Positions 1 through 11,265 of a DNA stretch of 64,000 bases are shown piece after piece. The position numbers and the translations under genes were made by a program. This DNA is from Liquidambar formosana (Eukaryota; Streptophyta; Magnoliopsida; Saxifragales; Altingiaceae): positions 20,295,267 to 20,359,266 of the forward strand of contig CM077822.1 of NCBI GenBank assembly GCA_039720395.1. Direction: 5' to 3'. How positions within the stretch are numbered: the stretch's first letter is position 1; each line of letters opens with the position of its first letter. The notes below the pieces were generated by a model. That model was not told the origin of the DNA. It searched no databases and saw only the letters and a program-made list of their open reading frames with translations.

Positions 1-629
1 TCCTTTCTATAGAGTATACAATCCTTAGGACATGCATGTATTTTCTCATATTCCATTCCCAATGCAGTCAAGGTCTTCTTAGCCTTGTACATGGATAAGG
101 GAATTTCATTATTGTCAGGTAGCATATCTCCTAACAATCCCAGCAGCTCTGAAAAGCTTTTGTCAGACCACCTATATCTCCCTTTCAAGTTATACAATTT
201 CACTAGAGAAGATAACTTTGTAAACTTCTTGCAACCGAGATACAAAGGTTTTTCAGCATCCTCAAGTAACTTTGCAAACAACTCAGGATCACTTGTATAA
301 TTGTCATGTGCATCTTGAACCATTTCTACAGTACTAGCTATATCGTTTGAATTACACTCATCAAATTGAGCATATATACTTGGCGGTGCCCCACTATAAG
401 CTACTTCTCCATGCCATATCCATGAGCGGTAACTTTTATCAACACCATTGTAAAATAGATGAGCTTCTATCTCTTTAGGGGTTTGCATTTTCACATTCCC
501 ACATCGTAAGCATGGACAACGTAGGGAATTAGGATTACTTGCATGCTGTATTGCAAATTGTAGAAATTGTTTAACCCCTTCTTCATATTCCCTTGATCGT
601 TGATCCATGGACATCCAAGATCTATCCAT
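1..629 (-). CDS. CACTA transposase, N-terminal part (transposase-associated domain), truncated at window edge
   Basis: Reading the minus strand from ATG at 629 gives about 209 codons with no stop up to the window edge. The protein starts MDRSWMSMDQRSREYEEGVK and continues with a Cys-rich CPCLRCGN motif near residue 40 and a Trp/His segment (SWIWHGE) near residue 68. This is the plant transposase-associated domain (PF13963) found at the N-terminus of En/Spm TNP2-type transposases; it is thought to contact DNA or protein, and the catalytic region follows further downstream. Orientation agrees with the terminal repeat at 4375. The visible part looks undamaged, so the element may be fairly young; whether the catalytic part is intact cannot be seen here. 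Confidence 0.85.
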   Translation of the reverse strand, partial: MDRSWMSMDQRSREYEEGVKQFLQFAIQHASNPNSLRCPCLRCGNVKMQTPKEIEAHLFYNGVDKSYRSWIWHGEVAYSGAPPSIYAQFDECNSNDIASTVEMVQDAHDNYTSDPELFAKLLEDAEKPLYLGCKKFTKLSSLVKLYNLKGRYRWSDKSFSELLGLLGDMLPDNNEIPLSMYKAKKTLTALGMEYEKIHACPKDCILYRK

Positions 630-1829
630 TCTGAATCAATCTAGTTAACTTCCTCCTATTCCATTCAAGAAGGAGAAGATGTGGAGAGGAAAGTGAAGTT
701 TAGTGCATACAAATGGAGTATTAGAGGGCTTATAAAAAAAAAAAAAAATATGGAGTACTAGAGGGAATTTATAGGTGAAATGACATGGACAAGCAATTAT
801 GAAGGCTAGGTAACTTGACTATCAGGTATTGGAGCTGAATCCTCAATATAAGCAGTCTAGCAAGCAGCTAGGGAACGGTTAGAAGTAAACTTACAGCACC
901 ACAGGTGCAACAGTTACAAACTTCCTATTGCGGGTGAGCTGCTTCCATTGTCAATCTGCTCCCACCAAGTCAACCTATTATAGATCCCCTGGTCTTTGGC
1001 AAATGGAGTTCCTTTCTTCCAATGGAAAAATTGATAAGTGACCTAAATGGAGAGGCAAACTTATCAATAAACTAATAGAGTAGGATAATTAAAATTTTCA
1101 CAAAATTTTGAAAAATTAAAATAAGGAGTAGAAAATCCCATTTATATATAACAAATCCCAAATTTAGAGGAAAAGTCTGCAAACATTTTGAATATCAAAG
1201 AGGAAAAGTTTTATGGATCACAAATAATGGCCAAAACCCATATAGAACAAATCAAATTCAAAGGAAAAAAAAAACAACCAATTCAAATACTTTGTTAAGA
1301 AAAACATTTCTGGAACACAATTTCTAGCAAATCCCAAGAATGATAACCCTTGGGAGAAGACTAAAATCTCAGTTCAAACAGTAGTAAAGAAAGCATTTGT
1401 GGAACAAATTTGCCAGCAAAATATTTGTAAGAAAACTACAAACAACAATTCAGAATATGCCTGGATAAAACTAATGGCAAAAACCCATATAAAAAATATA
1501 ATTTTTTTAAAGACAAGAAACTGACATTCACAAGAAACAACTATAAAGTTGTATGTATAATGTGTGTGAATATGAGTAATGCTATATTGGTCAAACACAA
1601 TTTTCCGTGTGGATATACAATAATAACAATAATACAATAATAATAATAAAAGACGTGTAATGCCGACCTTTTTAACCAACATTATTATGGACTTCTATAT
1701 AAGAAAGCAACTCTTATGTTTCAATTGCACACTAACAAACCAGGAAAAAAAAAAAAACTTGTGTTGACTGCTCAGGAACTCCCGTGAAATGGAGAAAGCC
1801 AGTTACATCTGACAGGATCCAAAAGGTTT

Positions 1830-1938
1830 GCCTTTTTTTTTTCTTTTGGGTACAATGGGTAGGGTTTGAACCCCTATTCTATCCTACTCTTACCTTTTAT
1901 CCTATCCTCCTTTACCACTAGGTTAGCCCCAATGGCTT
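1830..1938 (-). mobile_element. tRNA-derived SINE, older copy
   Basis: On the minus strand there is a box A-like TAACCTAGTGG (1915-1925) and a box B GGTTCAAACCC (about 1862-1873), then an A-rich tail (plus-strand T run near 1832-1846). Sequence and spacing match the SINE at 2177-2304. Only a short GCAAAC is shared by the two flanks, so the target duplication is weak. Confidence 0.7.
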
Positions 1939-2176
1939 TGAGTTTGCTATTTTACTTGCTTTGCAATTTTTTGAAAAAATATATATGAGTAAAAAAAAAA
2001 AAAACCAGCTCAATTAAGCTGGGATCTCTTTATGCAATTGGTTATGTACTTATTTCAATCAAACAATTATATATATTCAATTATCATCATGATCCATGGT
2101 TAAAGAAACAAAGTAATTGGTTTAATTTGCTTTCTAATTTTCACTTTTATTCTATGGTCAAAGAAAGGATATGGGG

Positions 2177-2304
2177 TGCCATTGGGACTAGCTAGCCTAG
2201 TGGTGACAGTCCCAATAGTGAGGGTGGGTGGGGTAAAGGGTAAGAGTAGGACAGGTTAGGGGTTCAAACCCCTCCCATTGTACCCCAAAAAGAAAGAGGA
2301 AAAA
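2177..2304 (+). mobile_element. tRNA-derived SINE with 16-bp target-site duplication
   Basis: Box A-like TAGCCTAGTGG (2194-2204) and box B GGTTCAAACCC (about 2262-2272) form an internal RNA polymerase III promoter, followed by an A-rich tail. The flanks carry a perfect 16-bp duplication AAAGAAAGGATATGGG at 2161-2176 and 2305-2320, the mark of LINE-assisted retroposition. It is non-coding and sits inside the CACTA element, so it is younger than that insertion. Confidence 0.85.
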
Positions 2305-3290
2305 AAAGAAAGGATATGGGCTAAACATCAATGGAAAGTGAATGGATACCATATTGTCATGGAACATATACATCATCATCATCTATGTAATAATGAACAA
2401 AACCCGTACCCACAACAGCAATGAAAAATGGCAATTACAACATGGCTTACCAATCTGAATTCGGAGATAATAACATTAAAAAAGAATAAGCATAAATGGT
2501 ATAAAAAACAGGACAACCCAAGAAAATTAACTTGGATTATATTCGCAATTCAACCCAGAATTAACATAATGCAAACACATCGCACCATTTGTAGACTTGG
2601 AACTACAATCCTAGTCTTATAATTTATTTAATTTAATTTTTTTGGTTACCCTTTTAATATTTTGGTGGCATCATTTGCATTAGGTTCAATCCCAGAGTAC
2701 AGCAACTCATATATTATTTAAGAATAACCTTTGTTCATAGTGGTGAGATGCATTTATGCGAGAAAGTGTGTCACAATAAGCTTAGAATAATTGAAAAGGT
2801 AAAAGTTATCAATTGAGGGAAAACTGAACCTTACAATACTTTGATAAATTTTACTATTTCTAGTTTAGAGAGTTCAACTGACCTACCTTTTTGGTTTGGA
2901 GCTGGGACTATTTGTAGTCTTTCATTAACGGAATTATATATATAAATTTCTTCTGTAGATTGAGGTTTTCCCATAATGGGGAGAAATTAAAAAAAAAAAA
3001 AAATTATGGTCTGCCATCATCCAGATTGCCTTACTGTAGGACCTCTAGGACTAAGAACAATAGAAATATACTGCAGAGGAATTCATAAAGGTACAGTGGG
3101 AGGAAAAAAAAATTAAAGGAAAAAGTGGGGGAGATATACATGCATACCATTTGGACATGTTCGAGGATGAGGTTGGTCGGGGGCTCGGGGCAAAGGCAGT
3201 TAAATTGGAGTGAACTCGTGTTAGATCCAGAAATCCCACCTGACTCCATACATTTCAAACAAACATCGCAAGGTTGAATTGCGAATATAA

Positions 3291-3365
3291 TCCAAGAATA
3301 GGAACTTTCACAATGTCCAAGAATAGGAACTCGTGTTAGATCCAAGAATAGGAACCTTCACAAGG
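3291..3365. repeat. 25-bp tandem repeat, three units
   Basis: Three consecutive 25-bp units each begin TCCAAGAATAGGAAC. Units 1 and 3 share CTTTCACAA/CTTCACAAG endings, while unit 2 ends in CGTGTTAGA, giving an A-B-A pattern. It lies in the non-coding part of the CACTA element. Confidence 0.85.
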
Positions 3366-4099
3366 TCCACGACACCCCATGATTCGTTTTGCCCAATTGC
3401 TTCCCTTAACCTTATTTAATTTCAGGGCAATTGGTCAGGGCAATTGGTTCAACGCCAAAGGTCATTAATATATAGCTATTCAGTAGAGGAGTTCCGGCTG
3501 GAAATTTCCTTTTTCACAATGTCCTGTATATATATATATTTTGGTTGCTGTGAGACAATGTCTTGCACTTGCTGGCTGCTACTCATACTAGTGATGTCAC
3601 TGGTAGGACCTAAAAATCAACTTGTTTAGCCCAAGTTAGGTTAATTTCAAAAGCATATTGCAGATTTTACTCTCTTTTTTTATGCTAATATTGTGCAGAT
3701 TTTACTTGAAACTACAACTTTCATGGGAGATGCACACAATTTCTGCTTTCCATCATACACACCCACTAACATAACACAAAATATGACTACAGCTCACACA
3801 AACCAAACACCAAACACTTAACAAGCACCAATGAAGAACTGACCTGACGATTTTGAAGAATGGATGGGAGAATCCAGATCGAGAGTTGCAGAGTAGTGAT
3901 GGCTGACGAAGGGAGAGAGACGGAGAGAGAGAGAGAGAAAGGACCCGTGTCGGAACAGCAACAAAGGCAGCCCTAGTGACGGTGACAGGATCAGCAATGG
4001 CAATGGGATCTGCTGGGGACTTAGGGTTTGGGAGAAAAAGGGGGATAGAGAAAGAGGATTGACTGAAGCTTGACTGAAAAAGTAAGGGAATCGGGTAAA

Positions 4100-4114
4100 G
4101 AGGAATATTTGAGT

Positions 4115-4151
<37 letters not shown>

Positions 4152-4375
4152 TTAAAGAGATGACTGTTAATTAAAAGCAGTCATCTAATACAATAATGTT
4201 AATGACCGTTTCTAAAAACCGGTCAACTTTTACATTAATAAAGATGACTACTTTTTTATGTTGCTTAGAAAAAAGTCATCTTTGTCTCTTTAAAATTAAA
4301 AGATGACTGTTTTAAAAAAAAAGGTCATCTTTTAATTTTTTAAAAAGGTCATCTATGAGCATTTTTCTTGTAGTG
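4100..4375 (-). repeat. CACTA subterminal repeats and terminal inverted repeat
   Basis: After a T homopolymer near 4119-4147, the motif AGATGACTG/GTCATCT recurs several times in both directions within about 220 bp, ending in TTTTTCTTGTAGTG at 4362-4375. Short motifs clustered in both orientations next to a CACTA end are the expected transposase-recognition architecture. Confidence 0.8.
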
Positions 4376-4777
4376 GCTCAAGTTGAATTCTATCTTTACA
4401 ACATTCTGTTATGTGTTTAATCCCTTTCTTGTTATAATCAAATGTATTTTTAGCTAAGCCCGGTATTTTTACTCACTACTAACGAGAGTCTAGTTAATAT
4501 AAAACCAAGTTTCAATTGATTTAGAGTTATGCCTTTCAAGTTATGAATTTTGGAAGATAACAATGTCAAATTTTACTACATAAATAAAATGATGATTGAT
4601 GAGTTGTGATATGAAAGAAAATTTGGTATAGGAAAATGATGATCTTTCTCATGATATGTTTTGTACCATAGGAGGTTTCTAAAAATTATTGTTTGGGTTT
4701 GAATAAGGTTGGTTGTTTTTTGTTTTTGTTGGGGTTTGAATAAAATCTGGTATATGCTTTTTCTGTGTGAGTGTTGG
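4376..4777. other. Intervening AT-rich sequence, no gene seen
   Basis: Sequence between the CACTA terminus and the reverse solo LTR. I see no ORF with plausible protein content and no repeat structure. It may be interior of the decayed second CACTA element, but nothing here proves it. Confidence 0.4.
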
Positions 4778-6788
4778 TGTGGACGCCGGAAATCGACTCA
4801 GGGGGGAATTGAGTTTCTGTTTCCACTTTTAAAAGGGGTTTTCAAAAAGCAAAGGAGTTGCCACCTCATTTTTAGGGTACGAGGAAACCACTAAAAGATT
4901 TGTTTTAAAAAAACAAGTTTGACTCCATTAATGGAAAATAGGCAAGTCTTGAACCAAAAATGAGGGTTCGGGGACTAGGTTACAAAATGGGAAGGTTCTA
5001 AACCATGGCCCATACGCACCCATTTCGCCCGATAAATCGGTCTCATTTATTGATTGGGCTTAATTAATTTCAACCATGCAATAACTAAAAAATTAAGAAA
5101 ATTAAAAGATAAAAACTAAACTAAGTTGGACTTGGGCTCAAGTGAGCGGCCTACCTACGTACTTTTGACGAAGATCAAAATCCACGTAGTTTGAACAATC
5201 ATGTTGGGGGGAGAGTTTCACTCCTTGTAGGACTCTATTAGAATCTAATCCATAATCAAACACTTTATTTTAAAAAAAAACAACTCACTTTAAAAGAAAC
5301 AAATTTAGTTTGAAAACTTTGTTTGATTTAGCATCAAAACCCTAATATAATCCTATGAATAATAAAACTCATGAGAGCATGCATCATCACATAAACAATT
5401 ACATCATAGCAATGGAATTTAGAGATTATACCTAACAGAACTGAGGCAGAGTCCTATTTGCAACCTCGGGGTTTTTGAGTCGAAAGTTGGGCAGAGCTTC
5501 GATGCTTTCCAAGCTTTATGATGGCCTAAAGGGAAGGAGTCGCAAGTCCGGCAGAGTTTCCGCGCCTTCAAGCTCTAGAATGGGTCGCAAGCTAGAGGGT
5601 ACTAATAGGAATATTCCCCACTAACTATTGAGCCAAGCTCTTCTTAGAATGAGTCTCAAGTTAAGGGATACTAATAGGAATATTCACCCCACACTCAAGA
5701 ACTCAAGCTCTTCTTTTGCTTAGGAAAACTCTACTAAGACTTAGTGTCAAATGAATGAAGGGAAGACCCCTATTTATAGTGAAAAGTGGGTGGAATGAAT
5801 GGCTAAGATTGGATCTAGCTAGGGATGATCCACGGGCTCTAAAACACTCTCAAGAGCTGGTTCCTATCTCAAAAAATCTAAAGGAAATTCGAATTTGAGC
5901 AAAAAATGGACTCTAAAGAAGTTAAGATAAGGCAAAACACCGTCAAAGGCCAACGGGCACCCTTGGTGGCTGTTTGGCCTTTCATTAGTGGCCGTTTGGC
6001 CCTTCTAGGTGGCTATATGGCCAACAGTAGCTGATTTGTGCTTTTTTTGACTCCTTTTGTGCACTTTTATCCCTTCTATGCTATGTATTTGGTCCATTTC
6101 AAGTCCAAATTCATTGATTTTGGTCTTAAAATGACCATAGCTCAATTATCTATTCAAAATCTGGTTTAAAAAAAATCATAATTGAGCCACACTTGGTCAA
6201 TTAATCAAGGGTTAAGCCTATATGGCTCATAGAGATTAATTAAGGCTTACCGGGATAACATTAAGGTTTGAACCCTAATGGAGTCCTAGTTGCAATCAAA
6301 CTTCCCCAAAAATAATTCCAAGCATTAATATACCTTAATTAAGACTCAATTGACATTAATGGAGCATTAATTGAACTCAATTGGATCAAATTAAGAAGCA
6401 ATTATAAGGAGGGCCGACGAATGGAGTCAAACCGAGCCTACTTGGACCATCCTTAAGCAAATCATCTCCAAACTTAACCAAATTTTAAACCAAGCCTACA
6501 AATGACATGCTAAGGTTATTAGGATCATCCCGGGATGAATTTGGTAAGAATTGGACATCAAATAAGAATTATGCAAGTGAAATGAGATAAATGCCCTCCA
6601 AGTCGCAAAAGTTCTTATTAGCTATCAAGACTTAACCAAATTGAATCCCGGAAGATACCATGGATTCTTTGAGATGTATAGAGCTTAACTAAAAAGATTT
6701 GGTGCCAAAATGATGCAATTCTCTACATGTGATAATGCTCCTAAAGTGGAAAGATCAAATGTTAGGGGATGAAAATGGGCTGTCTACA
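4778..6788 (-). mobile_element. Solo LTR (large-LTR retrotransposon family), reverse orientation
   Basis: Read on the minus strand it begins TGTAGACAGCCCATTTTCAT and ends GGCGTCCACA. A perfect 5-bp target duplication GTTGG flanks it (4773-4777 and 6789-6793), so it is one 2,011-bp LTR without internal region, the product of LTR-LTR recombination. It shares two signatures with the LTRs at 8054, 13093 and 36971: an ACTACGTGGACTTTGATC block followed by TACGTAGGCGCTC-like sequence, and a GAGGTGGCAACTCC-like block near the end. No internal domain is present, so assignment to Ty3/gypsy (Tat/Ogre-like) is inference. Confidence 0.88.
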
Positions 6789-7010
6789 GTTGGCATGGCC
6801 TTTAAAGGACAAGAGGAATCAACATAATAATAAGTGTAAAATAATGGGACTTCAATCACCCTAATAATAAGTCTAAAATAATTTGTTGCTGATTTTTCTT
6901 TCTTAATTATGTCTTTTTGGTTAGTATGGTATTGTCAGATGTGTAAGACTACACTTTCATCTCATTCTACATATTCCTAATGTAACCAATAATTCATTAT
7001 ATGGTGACAA

Positions 7011-7349
7011 TTGAAGCAAAGCAATGGTACACATGGTGCAGTTAATCTTGAAAATGCAAGAGGCAGTGGTATACACGGTGCAACTAACCTCGAAAATACG
7101 AGATGCCAACTCTTAAATTGGTGTTCATTCAACATTGAAGAAATAGTTGCAAAAGGAAAACCTGCATCAACTAATCCTTATGCAAAAGTTCATCATGTTC
7201 CTCTTGGGTTAGATTGTTAAAAAGTTTGGGTGGACCACGTAATAAATCCAACATTGCCCTTGTACCGCTATTCACAAGAAATGTTAATGTTTGAGCAAGC
7301 TGTAGGGAGTACAACTGCTTGGCCTAGCAAATTTATTAGGCTATTGTAG
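7011..7349 (+). pseudogene. TNP1/En/Spm-type CACTA protein, C-terminal remnant
   Basis: The frame reads an internally repeated GTHGAVNLENAR / GIHGATNLENTR segment, then a block ending AKVHHVPLGLDC. A TAA stop follows at 7218-7220, and reading continues in the same frame with KVWVDHVINPTLPLYR and EQAVGSTTAWPSKFIRLL to a natural TAG at 7347-7349. The segment after the stop matches the TNP1/En/Spm domain (PF03017), with its conserved V-W/F-V-D start and G-x-T-x-A-W-P core. The TAA stands where relatives commonly have a Trp or similar residue, so the copy is dead. Upstream exons were not resolved. Confidence 0.75.
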
Positions 7350-7779
7350 TAGAGCTAATAGTTTTAAGTCCTTTGTTAGTATAACATACATAATAACTAT
7401 TGGCTCACTTTTGAAGTCACACTTTGTTTACAATGTTTTGCAGGAGTAGATGGTTGATAACTTATCATTTTTTTGTGTGGTGGATGCATGCTCCTAACTT
7501 CTCTTCTTTTGTCTTTTTGGTGCATTTTTTCTTTTTTCACCAGAAAATTTGCATGTAATGATAAGTGGGATGATGTTAATGACATGTAATAGCATTTTGG
7601 ATGCTTTATTTAATGAATTTGATTTGTTAGGTGTTCGAAGTTTAGGATCAAATCAATTGTGGTTTTTCATTTTTAATAATGGTGTGTTTCGTCATCACTT
7701 TATATGAACAAGGAATAGGTACAAACAACCATAAATGAAAGCACAAACTATAATAAAAATAAAAATAAAAAAAGGAAAA

Positions 7780-8040
7780 GACAACATTTACAAAATGTTG
7801 TCATAAAATTGTCGAAAATCTAAGACAACATTTTGGAAACGTTGTTGATGTATCTATCTAAGACAACATTTTTGAAATGTTGTCAATGTGTCTATATAAG
7901 ACAACATTTTGGAAACGTTGTTGATGTGTGTTAGCTAACTATATACGACAATATTTCTGAAATGTTGTTAATGTATTGGATCTAAGACAACGTTGCCGGA
8001 AATGTTGTCAATACGTCTAACCCAACGTTTATTCAACGTG
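7780..8040 (+). repeat. CACTA subterminal repeat array, about 40-bp units
   Basis: Five to six units of about 38-46 bp, each with GACAACATTT near the start and AAATGTTGTC or AAACGTTGTT near the middle, so every unit is itself a small inverted repeat. Spacers vary (GTATCTATCT, GTGTCTATAT, GTGTGTTAGC). The array lies 2.8 kb from the CACTA end in the present sequence, but only about 170 bp from it once the nested solo LTR is subtracted. Confidence 0.8.
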
Positions 8041-8053
8041 GTAAGATGACAGT

Positions 8054-10698
8054 TGTCACACCCCATTTTTGTCACCTTAGCTAGGACATATCATTTAATG
8101 TAGGATTTTGAGTCCTTTTTGAGTCTAGTCTTTTGCATTGAGTTTCTATAGCATTGAATATCATGTGTATGAATTTTGAAGTGATTTGGAGTCCATCTCG
8201 ATAGTCAATAAGAACTTTTGCGACTTCAAGGGCATAATCGTCTTTTAAGCCGTATATTTTCCATTTGACCTTGGAATGAATCCCGAGTCATCCCATCAAG
8301 TTCATATGGTTATATAGAGTCCATATATAGGTTCAATTTCATGAATTAATGGTTTAAGATCAATTCGGCTCGTAATGGTTCGGGTTGGCTAAAAGACCCT
8401 TTCTTGGTTTGCTCAAATTGACTCATAAGACCCAACCAATTTTCTCTCAATTAACTTCAATTGGGCTTTATTTTGTCCTAAACATGTTTAGGAAGATTAA
8501 TTTTCGATTGGGAAAGCATTCGGTTCGACCTTGTGTACAAACCCAGCTTAGGGACGGTGAAGCACCATGGTTAACCACCTTTGTAAAACCCAACCATGCA
8601 CCCATGGTTGAGGATTTTTGTCCCAAAATACTTAAAAATGTGTTCCCCTTCGAAACACGGTCGTTTTGGCTTTTATTTCGTCAAAATTGGACTTAATTTG
8701 AGCATTTTAGGACTTCTACAGCAAGTGGGAGTCAAAACCGGAGAAAAAATAGAGGACCCTCGGGTAACCGTCCAGGCCTAGTTGGTCACCCGAGGAGTCC
8801 TTCTTTAAGTCAAACTCTGACTCTTCTATCCCTCTTTTGACGGTTTCCTCCGCCAAAACAACTTGTCTGAGCTTAGGAGTGTGTAGGTTTGAGTTGTTTG
8901 AGCACCAAGAGAGTCTCTAATAGCCCTAGGATCATTATTTAATGAATTAATCCTAGCCATTGGTTTAGGGGGTCAGTTCTCTATATATAGGACATGATAT
9001 TCAGCACATAGGGGAGGTTAATTGCACTTTACACTGAGAGAGAGAGGGAGCTACGAGTTTGGAGAGCTAGAAGGACTTCAAGAGGAGGCTCTTCAACCCC
9101 AAGCAAACAAGGAAACAAGAAGTTTGAAGACAAGGAAGAGTCTACAAGAGGTAAGCCTATCCCTTGAGTGCTGAACATGAATTTCTGCTTCTCCTTCTTC
9201 TCTTTCTTCTTCTTCTTCTAGGATAGTTATGGTGCATGCAATTGCTCTTCTTATGGATGGACTTCAATGTTTATGTGATATTATATGAATGATTTTAGGA
9301 TAGTTCATGGCTTTATATGCTTGATAATCCCTGGTTTGCTAGGGATTTGAAAGTATTACTCTTTTTATCCTCTTAAATCATGCATAGTTCACATGTTTAG
9401 GTTGATGTGATTATTATCATGAATTGATGCTTCTGTTAGTTAGTATATGCTATATGAATGATATTCATGATAATTTGAGCATGTCTTAGAGTCGTTCCAT
9501 AGGTTTTAATGCATAGTTGTGAGATTAGGGTTTCGATAACCCTGAAATCGCACAAGTTTCATACAGCATACTTAGCTTAGCTTTGTGAGTTGTTGCTCAT
9601 CATAATCATTCTATATATGCTACATATAGTTGAATAATGCTAGGTTTGCATTCATATAGTATATTTCATAGGTTTTTATGCATGTTAGTCGAGTCATTGC
9701 ATGTAGGATTGAGTTAGGGTCCTTAGTTATTCATTATTCTTGTTGTTTGCATGATAAATGGATGATTTTAGGCCTTGTAAAGGTTCTGTCCAGATTTGCA
9801 TATTGCTTTCTTTGCATGATTATGTGCACTTGTAAGGGTGCAAACAGGTACAATGCTTGTCCTATTGCAAATAGGGTTGCTATGGTCTGAAATGGCTAAT
9901 GCTAGGAGCTTGTGCGCTCAGGTAAGTAGGGTTTGAAGGTGCCCCAATTCACCTTTCTTTTTCTTTCTTTTCTCTTCTCCCTCTTAGGGTTACTTCTTAA
10001 TACAAGCTTATGGTAATAATCAAAGGTTTCCTTCAGTATAAAATTCTGGTTTTTATCAAGGTTTTCCTCTTATGGAAGTTTTCAGTTTTGGATTAAATCA
10101 ATGTATTTTCAAATGAGGAAACCTAGGGTTTTTACCATAGGTTTGTATTAGGTTGTAACCCTATTCTTTTCGAACTACGTGGACTTTGATCCATGTATTT
10201 CGCTGCATGGTACGTAGGCGCTCTTCATGAGGCTCAAGTCCGTTCTAGGATCCAAGTATCCTAGGGTTTTTTTTTTCTTTTTTTTCTCTTTTCTTTTTTT
10301 GTTTTGTTTTATTTGAGTGATTGTGCATGAGATGATTGGATGAAATATATGATATGCATGCTGCCTTGTGATGATATATGATGATATTTGAGTGGAAAAG
10401 ATCTTAAGTTAACCCAATTAAATTAAGAGACCAACTCGGGCGATGTGGGTGCCTATGGGCTTTTGCCCAGAACCTTCCCACGTCGTAACTTAGCCCCCGG
10501 ATCCAATTTTCTGGTTTCAAAGACTTTGCTTTTCCTTTAATGGAATCATATGGTTTTGAAAATAAAACATTTTTGTGGTTTTCCTCTTTTCCCTAAAAAA
10601 TGAGGTGGCGACTCCCTTTTTGTTTGTTGTCTTTAAACCTCCTTATATGATTTTTGCCAAACCCTTGTGGGCTCCGCGCGCTTTTCCGTGGGTTCACA
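8054..10698 (+). mobile_element. Solo LTR with ACAGT target duplication, nested in CACTA
   Basis: It begins TGTCACACCCCATTTTTG and ends GGGTTCACA, with perfect 5-bp duplications ACAGT at 8049-8053 and 10699-10703. The 2,645-bp sequence has no coding domains and is one LTR. It is clearly the same subfamily as 36971-39685: same first 18 bases, shared GGGCATAATCGTCTTTTAAG block, shared ACACGGTCGTTTTGGCTTTT block, and the same ACTACGTGGACTTTGATCCA near 10170. Small ORFs inside (for example 8385-8696) have no recognisable content. Confidence 0.9.
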
Positions 10699-11265
10699 AC
10701 AGTAGCAACGTTTATTTTTCCTTTCAATAGCATTTGATAAACATTGTAAAAAGTTCCACATCAATCACAATAGGGGTTAACACAATATATTTGCAAATGT
10801 TGTGGAAAATCATTGACAACGTTTTTTCAATGTTGTAAAAGGCCATTTTTGGTGTAGTGTTGCAATCCAAAGCTATGAGAAGGGAATTGCTGCGCCGATA
10901 TTGGAAACACCCAAACCTGAGGGGTACGTATTACATATATACATATAGGTACACATACACTGTGAGTATACCTACAAATTTGTTTTCTTGAGTTATTGTT
11001 TAACGTAATGATGTCATTTTATGTTGTTGAGACCAAAGAAATCATTAGTAATATTACATTTAAAGAAAAATGACTGTGGGATGAGTTCTTGAAGGGGAGC
11101 ATAAAAGACATTTGCAAATCCAAAAAAAGAGAAAAGCAATGTATTCGGTGTCTTCTACATCGCACACTATCTTCATATGAAGATTGAGAAAATTAGAACA
11201 AGATATACTTTCTTGTCAAAAGAAATTGAATCATCAAATTTTGGAGTTACGGCCAAAGCCTTAAT

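Larger units (their letters stand above)
1..4375 (-). mobile_element. CACTA (En/Spm) DNA transposon, 5' part, cut by the window edge
   Basis: One end is visible: minus-strand terminus CACTACAAGAAAAAT at 4361-4375, the canonical CACTA terminal inverted repeat. It is followed inward (about 4147-4360) by AGATGAC/GTCATCT motifs in both orientations, the usual subterminal repeats to which the element's own DNA-binding protein attaches. A transposase N-terminus reading away from this end lies at 1-629. The other end is outside the window, so the 3-bp target duplication cannot be tested. The 3.7 kb between terminus and transposase holds two SINEs, a 25-bp tandem repeat and AT-rich sequence, with no further ORF that I could support. 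Confidence 0.85.
6794..10859 (+). mobile_element. Second CACTA element, decayed, 3' part, with nested solo LTR
   Basis: A plus-strand CACTA terminus (TTTTTGGTGTAGTG, 10846-10859) closes a region with a TNP1-like C-terminal coding remnant (7011-7349), an array of about 40-bp subterminal repeats (7780-8040), and matching ACAACGTT/ACATTGT motifs on the far side of the nested LTR (10704-10840). The left end was not found, and the start given is only the edge of the reverse solo LTR duplication. Removing the LTR plus one ACAGT copy restores continuous subterminal sequence. Confidence 0.75.

Noticed and set aside
8385..8696. 103-residue plus-strand frame
   Set aside because: It lies entirely inside a solo LTR bounded by a perfect duplication, has no recognisable motif, and is not conserved as a frame in the sister LTR at 36971.
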